Shown here: one piece after another, positions 56,580-64,000 of the stretch
Layout of the letters: each line of letters begins with the position of its first letter
How positions within the stretch are numbered: the first letter of the stretch is position 1
Origin: Acanthamoeba castellanii str. Neff
Taxonomy: Eukaryota; Discosea; Longamoebia; Acanthamoebidae
DNA length: 64,000 nucleotides
Assembly (NCBI RefSeq): GCF_000313135.1
Contig: NW_004457466.1
Coordinates: forward strand, 432,717-496,716
Reading direction: 5' to 3'
Position numbers and translations under genes: made by a program
Notes under the pieces: generated by a model
Told to the model about the DNA's origin: nothing
Seen by the model: the letters and a program-made list of their open reading frames with translations, nothing else
Databases searched by the model: none

Positions 56580-58712
56580 TTACTGCGTTTCGGCGAGGAG
56601 GCGGTTGACGTCCCAGGCCGTGTATTGCCTGGCGTAGGCCGGGGCCTGATCGTGCGAAAAAGAGCCGAGAGTCAGTAGGGTCGGGTCACCCAAGACCGCG
56701 TGGTGAGTGGGTTAGGTGGTGACGTCGTACCGGGCCAGCAACACCGAAGGGCGAGGCGAATGACACATACATCTTCATGTTGGGCAGATCGTAGAAGGCG
56801 ATGTCTGTTACAACATCACAAGAATTAGAATATGAGCCAACGGCATGCCGTTGCAAGCGGATGGATGGGCGTACGATTGGAGCCCGACTGCTCCATGGCG
56901 GAGATGTAGTGGATGCCGACCTCGGCAGTGATCTTGCCGTGGTGCTGAATGAGCAGCTCGCTGAGCAGGCGGTTGTAGGCTGGGCAGATCCAGTCCTACA
57001 TGGTACCGCATGATGTGCGTCAGTCGTACGGGAGGAGCGCCAGCGCCATATCCACTTTCGTACCATGCCCCAGTAGACGATATCCTTGATCTTTGGATGC
57101 CAGGTCGAGTTGTCGGGCTTCAGGTTGAGGTCGTTGAAGATGTTGAGCACCGAGTAGGAGTACTGGAAGCCACGGAACTCGTTCAGCTTGCCGTCGCCGA
57201 CGCCGAGCATGAGGTCGCACGTGCGGCGCGAGTTGATCATGCGGTTGATGGCATCGTCGATCGTGTAGTCAAACTGCAAGATGTCCCGGAGGAGGAACAC
57301 GAACGGCACACCCATGCGGCTCATCTCGCCGAAGCTGGCGTCGGCAAACGCGGCGCCGATCTCGGAGATGCCCAGCTTGGTGGCCGACATGCCGGTGAGG
57401 CCACCGATGAAGGCCGTGTAGCCCACATTGACGAAACCGTGGCCGTTGCCCTCGCTGGGGTGGTAAACCGTGATCTGCGAGTAGTCCCTGAATGGGCCTG
57501 CACTCACGGGCCGTGAGAAACAGATGCCACCAGACACCCTGGCGGGTTGGGCTCGAACCCTCCATGTCCCAGTCGAGGGCGCGGAGCTGAAGCAGGGAGG
57601 TGCCACCGGGCGCAAGGGCCTCTCCCCAGGCACCAAACATGCTGCAATCTCCCTGGGTGAGGCCTTCAGGAGGCGCGCGCGTGTGTGGTTAGCCAAAGAG
57701 GATGCGCGATATCTTATTTCCTGCTGCGAGGAGTGCGCACCGGCAAGCATGTGAATCCGCATCAAAGTCGAGAAATCGGCACCGCTGGCTGGAGGGAGGG
57801 GAAAGATAGGTCAGATTCCTGAGTGCCCTCTGGGCTCTACAATTCCAAAGGGCGGCGCTTACCATCGGCGATACCGTGCAGCTCCTCGTAGAAATAGGAG
57901 CCGCTCCACTCGTACGACAGCTCGTAGGTCACGTCCAAAGCCGCAGACAGACCTGCCAGAGGTAAACAAGTGAGACTTGCTTTTCTCTTCCTTCTGTTGT
58001 GCGATGCGGTGCCGCGAAGTGACGCACCGACATCAGCGATCAAGTCGGCGAGCCACGTGGGCAGGTATCCGGGCAGAGACTGGGCCACTTGGATTTCCAT
58101 GTAGGCCCAGATGAGCTTCGCCACCTGGAGGACCTGCTCCTTCACGAGCTGACCCTGAGCGTAACCTGCAGGGTGGAATGGTACGTTTCATAAGAGTTAT
58201 CAGCCACCACCGAGCCAAACAACCACAATCGAAGCAGAGAGAGAGAGAGAAACAGACTCACGCACCCATCTGGTAGGGCGTGCCCCACAGGTGGACCAAC
58301 GTGACATTGCTCCTCTCGGCCGTGCTGTTGTGCGGCAGCACCACTCGATACTAGAGGCGGCACTTGCATTAATTCCCTCCCATTTTTGTGATTGGCAGCC
58401 GCACAAGAAATGGCGGACGCAGATCAGAGAAGAGTGACTTAGAGGGGAGGGAGTACAGCTTTGCCGTTCGGGACGGTGTTGATGAGTTCGCTCTGCTGGA
58501 AGCCGTCCAGGACTGCATACTGGTTCGGGTTTCCCAGCTTGGCCTTCAAAGGCACATGAGGCGAACGGCGTTCGCGCACCCTGGCTTAGTTCCTATCCGA
58601 CTCGGAGGAATGGAAGAGAGAGTACCTCGCCTCTGCACAGCGCAGCGTCGGTGGCCAGAGTAAGGGCCGCAATGAGTGCGGCAATTAGAGCCAAGGTACG
58701 TACTGCGGCCAT
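56580..58712 (-). CDS. Secreted C45-family Ntn-hydrolase (acid-ceramidase-like, dcd1-type)
   Basis: Start 58712: signal peptide (AAVRTLALIAALIAALTLATD, residues about 2-22). Then YRVVLPHNSTAERSNVTLVH, LVKEQVLQVAKLIWAYMEIQ and LDVTYELSYEWSGSYFYEEL as the N-terminal propeptide-like part. The candidate nucleophile Cys lies in GDCSMFGAWGEA (about 57635) followed by LQLRALDWDMEG. Then VNVGYTAFIGGLTGMSATKL and EIGAAFADASFGEMSRMGVP, the Ntn core of peptidase C45/penicillin-acyltransferase-like proteins, closest in my memory to Dictyostelium dcd1A/B. The C-terminus ends VNRLLAETQ at stop 56580. About nine exons. Likely lysosomal or secreted amide hydrolase. The substrate is not defined by sequence. 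Confidence 0.8.
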
Positions 58713-58983
58713 CCTGTTGTGGTCTGTTCGGTCTGGACCAGGCAGTCGGCTGCGATCCGTAATTTGCGCACACCAATCACAAAAATAATAACTACAGATA
58801 AAAACGCTTTTCCTTTTCACTAATTTCATTTTTGATTTATTGACACCAGCACCTGCCAAGCAAACGCCACACCCGTGCTCACAGAGCGCCAGGTACGTTG
58901 CAGCTGTTGAGATATTTTGTTATTTTATTTGAAATCCATAAATATAAAATAAATAAGAAAAGAGAATTATTAAAAATATTAGG
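58713..58983. promoter_or_regulatory. Divergent intergenic region C45 hydrolase / CLU protein
   Basis: 271 bp with an AT-rich core (58912-58980, runs of ATAAAATAAATAAG), the most AT-rich divergent promoter in the window. Confidence 0.4.
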
Positions 58984-61900
58984 ATGGACGAGGACACGGC
59001 GTGCTACGTGTTCGATGCGACTCCCACTTCGCCCCTCACCCTGCCGCACTCGCCGGGCAACGCACAAGTGCCAACAAGCGAGGAGCCACCAACGGGTGGT
59101 GCACCAGAGTCGGCCTACGGCTGCTACGGGTTTCGTCCCTCATCCGTCTATCTCGGTACCGAAGACGACGACAACGAAGCCGAAGAAGCCGAAGACGAGG
59201 AGGATGGCGGCGATGGTGACGAAGAGGTGCATTTCGATCTCGCCTACCAGGTGACCGATGGCGAGCCCGAGATCGCGGACGACGGCGACACGACTCGAGT
59301 TGAGCGCATCGGCGGCAACTCGTACGTCCTGGATTCGGCCGATACGTCGCCGCGGGACCACGCCGACGACGACCGTAACGAGCCGGTCGTGGAGAGCGGC
59401 GGAGCCTACGTGCTGGATGCGGTCGGCGCCATCCGCGCTAGCAAGAACGTTCTGCGCAGCGGAGGTGGTCACAAGCAGAAGCAGCCGCAGCAGCAGCAGC
59501 GTGACGACCTCGTCGGCTCTTCGTCGGTGGTCTACACCAGCACGTTCGACGCCGAGAGCGAGAACGAGCGCGAGGACGCGTCGACGCAGCTCCACCAGAG
59601 CGCGAGCCCTCGGGGCTCTACCACCGGTAGTACCGGCCAGAGCGCGACTACTCGACCGCGCGGGAGTCCCAGGAGCAGCGGAAGCGGCAGCACCTCGGGT
59701 ACCTAATCATCAATAACGGGCGTGGGTGTCATACGCTGGGCTAACATTAAGGTGGCGGTCGGTTAGTGAGGCCGCGCGGAGCGGCCGCCACAGGCCTGGG
59801 CCAGAGCGACACGGCGATGTCGCCGCGCATGACGCAGCAGGAGAGGAAGGACCTGCAGTGGAACGAAGTCTTTCAGCAGCTCCACGGCGAGATGCGGGCG
59901 CGGCACAGGGAAGGCCGGCCCTCGCTCGAGGTCTACACGAAGCTGAGCCACCACGCCCACGATTTCCTCAGCGCCGCAGGTGATGATCATTGCGCATTCA
60001 AGGCCACCCACCACCCACCGCCCACCACCGCGTGAATGCTGACCGCCGACGCATCGACTGACACTAACGCGCAGAGACGTACGGCAAGATCATCATCAGC
60101 GAGCGGTACCTCTCCAACGACCTGAAGACGATCAAGCCGGTGGACATGGGAGGTAAGCCCTCCTTGGAACTCCTTGGCTGAGGTGAGTGCGATGACTGAC
60201 TATTTGTAATCACCGGCGGCAGGCGCTGCGGGCGGGACCAAGTACATTTGCAGGGGCATCCTGTTCAAGTTCTCGGGTATGTATGTGGGGCGCTCGTGGC
60301 CCGGAGCTGTTATTCGTTTGTTCTTTTCTATACAAGGTTGCTGGTGCTGACAGATTGACCACAGTGGACACCAAGATTCGGGGCGCGACGAAGCTGGTCT
60401 ACATGTACGGCGGCAAGAAGCCCTGCGACGAGAAGGCGATGAAGGCGGGCGGCCACGAGCTGAAAGGTACGGCTTGACGGCTTGCTCTGGCATTGCATCG
60501 GGCTCGAGATTGACTGGGGCTGCGTCTATTCGGGCAGGACTGGAGGGCTACTTCCACAGCGGCGTGGACGCGCTTCACTGTCCCCTCATGGTGATCATTG
60601 GTACTTACCCACCACCACTTTACCGCCCCATCGGGTACGCCAATGCAATTGTGATGTCCTGACCCTGTTGCCGCGTCCAGACTTCAGAGGCTACCGACTG
60701 ACCGCCATGTCCACGCTCCCAATCGGCATCGACACCCTGCTCTATGGCTCCGGGTGCGCTCACAATCGTTGACTGCAGCTGTTCTGGCGAGTGTTTCTAA
60801 GCCGAGTGTCTCACAACCGCCACCACAGCGACGCTGGCAAGACGGTGAAGGCGGACAACGTGCTGCTGAACGAGGCCATGGAAAAGGCCGGCGAGCACCT
60901 AAACCTGGCGTCTCATCTGGTGCATTCCCATCTTTCGCTTGCTTTGCATTGCTTTGAACCGAGGGACTGACGTCCGGCGTGTCAGGTGGGCGACAAGATG
61001 ATCACCGGACCCGGCGATGTAAGTTGCACCTCTTCTTACCACTCACTGACAGTCAGTCTGCATTGGCACGTCTCACCACCAACGCTCTCAAACAATAGAT
61101 CGAAGGCCACCTGGGACGAGACGGGCGCTTCTATGTGATTGACTATGCGCGGACATTCCCGCCCGAAGGCCCGCCTCCCAAGTACACCCGCACCACTCAC
61201 CCACTCTGAAGAGCGCGAATTGAATCGGAGGCCTGACCCTGTTGGGGTGGTTGGTTGGTTGCCACACCAGCCTGGACGGGTGGGACCGTAGGTCGGTCTT
61301 TTACGAGCTGCTGCGGCCGGAGCTGGTGCAGCGATATCCGCGCCAGTTATCTTCAGACGCCTTCTCCAACTGGCAGCTGCACGAGCCTCGCATGAAAACG
61401 TACGCTGACCATGCGCCGTGTGTGTCGTGCTGCGTGTGCGGCGCGTGAATGTAGCATGCACGGTGAATTGGCGCCAACGTGATTGAATGCCAGGCTCAAT
61501 GACGAGGTGACAAAAGCGCGGCACTACCTCCACCACGTCGTCATCCCCGAGTTTGCGGAGAAGCTCAAGGACCCCCAGTTCACCGAATCTTTCTTCCCCT
61601 CCGTCTACCACCCGTCCTTCATCTTCAACCAAAAGCGAGTCCCCCTCCCTCCTCTCCCCAGCGACACCGACAGCAGCTGATAATGGGGCGGTCTGCGCAA
61701 TGGTGTGCCCCACAGGAACGACGAAAAGGACGAAACGTTGCTGTGCTATTCGCTGCACAAGCACGGCATCAACGTGCGCCACCTCGGCCGGCTCAGGTAC
61801 GTCATCGGTGCTACCACACTCATCGCCGAGTGCGATTTTTTTCTTTGTCTCGGACTGAACTGAACCATCGCAATCGCATTGCATCGGCCCGCAAAGGGCG

Positions 61901-64000
61901 TGCCTGCTGGCGGACACGTCGGTTGAACCGAGCGCTGCCGCGCCCGAGGGCGTGGACACGCGAAACGTGGGTGCTCTCGCCTTCCTAGGTAGGAAAGGCC
62001 ATGCGATGACGACTCTGAAACTCTGATGAGCTGAAGCCAGAGGCGCTGACAGACACACGCCTTTCTTTGCGTTGCGTGTTGCGTTGCATTAGGTCCGCCC
62101 GGGGGCTCGCAGATCTCGCCGCTTGCCAAAATCAAAGCGCTCCTCCTGGCGGAGATGGCGGCCCGCGTGATCAAGAACCTGGCCCGCAAGAAGATGAGAC
62201 GCCTCTTCCGCAAGTCCAAGCTACCCTCAGGTAACTGTGTGTGTGTGTGTGCGCGTGTGCGTGTACGTGTGCGTGGGTGTCGTGGTGCTGACGTCGGCAT
62301 TACAACGATTCGTTGTAGAGGAGCCCTATCGGAAGATGATGTCGACAATCATCAATTCGACTCTGCACACCACCCGCAATCAGCGCTTCTGGGCGCGGAA
62401 GGTGAGGAAGCCCCTCATCAAGAAGTTTGGTGAATCGGCCCTGGGTCCGGACGAACTCGACGGCGCCACCCTCCGCAAGACGATCAAGGAGGCCCAGCTC
62501 GAGCCCATTCTCATTCGCAGGTAGGGACCCACTCAGCGAGTGCATTCCGTGCATTCCTGACCCGCAGTCTGACACGGCACGGTGTGACGTGGCTGGCCAG
62601 AGTGCTGGCGATGCTGGGCATCTCAATCGGGGTGGCGGCTTGGACGGCGCTGCTGAACAATCCCTTCGCGCGCTTGCAGCCCTCCGATATCGTCCTCATC
62701 GGAGCTCGCGGTTCGATTCGACACTTCACACGCCCCCAATCGCTTTCTTGCTTCCCACACTCACCGTCCGCGTTCGTGTGTCGTGTGTCGTGTCCTATCG
62801 TGTGTGCCCACACAACACAGTCAAGTACCAATCTGTAATCGACTACAGCGAAGGTGTGGCGATGTACTTGGAAGCCAAAAAGCAGCGCAGAAGAATCGTC
62901 AAGGAGCTCACCCTCGAGTATGCCTCACCCAAGTCTTCCCCTTTGGGCCTGGCCTCTGATGTTATTTATTTGTTTTCTATTTTCTTTATTTTTCGCTCAG
63001 GGAGCACGACACGGACGCTGGAATGATTGGGGCGTCGCCTGACGACTTGCGATTGCTCAGCTTCGCCAACGACAAGCTGCACCTCTCGCTCTCTGTCAAC
63101 ACCCAACACACCGCTGGACGCGTCTACTTGGGTGCCTGTTCACCGCTTCCCTTTCACAGGCCCACGAGAACTCACCTGGTCGGGCGTGGGTGCGTTACCA
63201 GGATGCGCGTTGTTGGAGATGTGCAAACTGGCTAGCGGACCCATGCAGCATTACTTGGTCAGGGCCATCGAGACATTCGAAGAATGGTGCGCTTTCTTTC
63301 CGCCTTCTTTGTTCGTTCGTTCTCTCATTCTGTCTTCGCTTTCGTTCTCTTTCATTCAACTCACACCTGCTCACATGCTGACGACATCGGCCACGTAGTT
63401 TGGATGACGACAATGAGAAAGATGACCCGCTGCTTCGATTCAACTACGGCGAGAGTCTTTGCCTGAAGGCCGCCTGGGACTGTATGGTCTCCAAACAGAG
63501 CGTCGCCGCCCACACCGACATGACGCGCGGTACCATCATCGACCGCAGAGCCCATAAGACTGCCGCCCGAGCTGACCTTCGTTTCGTTTTCGTTTTCGGT
63601 GAACCAGGCAAGCGCGTGCTGGAGGAGGCCTTGGGCCTTACCGAGACGGGCGACACGAACCGGGCGCGCGTGTTGTCCTACGCCAACACGCTCTACCAGG
63701 ACTGCCTGGGATTCTACACGCACTCCATCGTAAAGGGCCCGCGAATCCTACCCATGCAGGCGGCGTTCATGGAGTTCGGCGTCGAGATGACCGATCTCGT
63801 CCTGCGCGTGTTCACGAGCGCCGAGCGGAGCCTCACAGGGGAGGAAAAGAACGAAAGCGAAGCCAAAGGCGAAAGCGACAGACCTGCCCAGCAGAAGGAG
63901 GTGCTGAACGAGAGCAAGGGCAAGGGGAGCGCGAGCAGCGACTGCGATGGAAGCGAAAGCGAAGAGATGGAGGTGGCGGACGACAAGATCGCACGCGAGG
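58984..64000 (+). CDS. CLU-domain protein (3' end beyond window)
   Basis: Start 58984. Exon 1 encodes an acidic, low-complexity N-terminus (EDDDNEAEEAEDEEDGGDGD, a Gln run at 59490-59504, Ser/Gly/Thr-rich end) and joins at 59699 to the exon at 59768 in phase. The CLU-type core follows: GLEGYFHSGVDALHCPLMVI, MSTLPIGIDTLLYGSG, GPGDIEGHLGRDGRFYVIDY with ARTFPPEG, then FYELLRPELVQRYP and LSSDAFSNWQ, as in the CLUH/Clu domain that binds mRNAs for mitochondrial proteins. After it come NDEKDETLLCYSLHKHGINV with RHLGRL, a basic helical KNLARKKMRRLFRKSK, and a TPR-like helical stretch ending in a Lys/Glu/Ser-rich segment at the window edge. More than fifteen exons. The canonical N-terminal CLU-N module was not seen. 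Confidence 0.85.

Noticed and set aside
1..64000. Bacterial, phage or plasmid origin of the window
   Set aside because: Conserved eukaryotic genes with dozens of spliceosomal introns exclude this.

Overview
This is nuclear DNA of a free-living amoebozoan, most likely Acanthamoeba or a close relative (inference). The genes are GC-rich and packed head-to-tail with gaps of roughly 60-650 bp. Nearly all are broken by many short spliceosomal introns, which usually begin GTAC and end YAG and often carry CA/GT-type microsatellites. The content fits an amoeba: RFX factors, an NADPH oxidase, a Rac-type GTPase, a secreted cellulase, a large surface receptor and CLU-domain and SMC5/6 proteins. I saw no prokaryotic operon, phage, CRISPR array, rRNA or convincing tRNA.

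Layout. 1-7.3 kb: DDX1 helicase (minus, cut by the window edge), TMEM147 (minus) and the splicing/debranching factor CWF19L2 (plus). 7.4-17 kb: an endopolyphosphatase-like phosphoesterase, then two tandem RFX transcription-factor paralogues and a 57-residue membrane peptide. 17.4-21.7 kb: the SMC5/6 kleisin NSE4, a PMP3 proteolipid, a compositionally odd gap and a nuclear-type FKBP. 21.8-33.5 kb: NADPH oxidase, a C2-domain protein, an ABCG half-transporter and an F-box/WD40 protein. 34-39 kb: a near-intronless GH5 cellulase, a calcipressin (RCAN), a secreted and possibly GPI-anchored protein and an HDHD3-like HAD hydrolase. 39.3-45.9 kb: an unrecognised six-exon gene and a long gene that reads as the WDR59 beta-propeller and RWD domain continuing in phase into a TLDc domain. 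46-53.2 kb: one very large type I membrane receptor with an NPxY-type tail. 53.4-64 kb: mitochondrial ribosomal protein S9, a Rac-like GTPase lacking the catalytic glutamine, a C45-family Ntn-hydrolase and a CLU-domain protein that leaves the window.

There is no single pathway cluster. The most notable objects are the WDR59-TLDc fusion, which would tie the GATOR2/TORC1 branch to a V-ATPase-associated fold, the NPMY-tailed receptor, the tandem RFX pair with a shared uncharacterised C-terminal module, the Gln-to-Ser Rac-like GTPase, and the probably transferred cellulase. Two genes carry single-base frame breaks (about 45.22 kb and 35.58 kb) that look like assembly errors but need checking.
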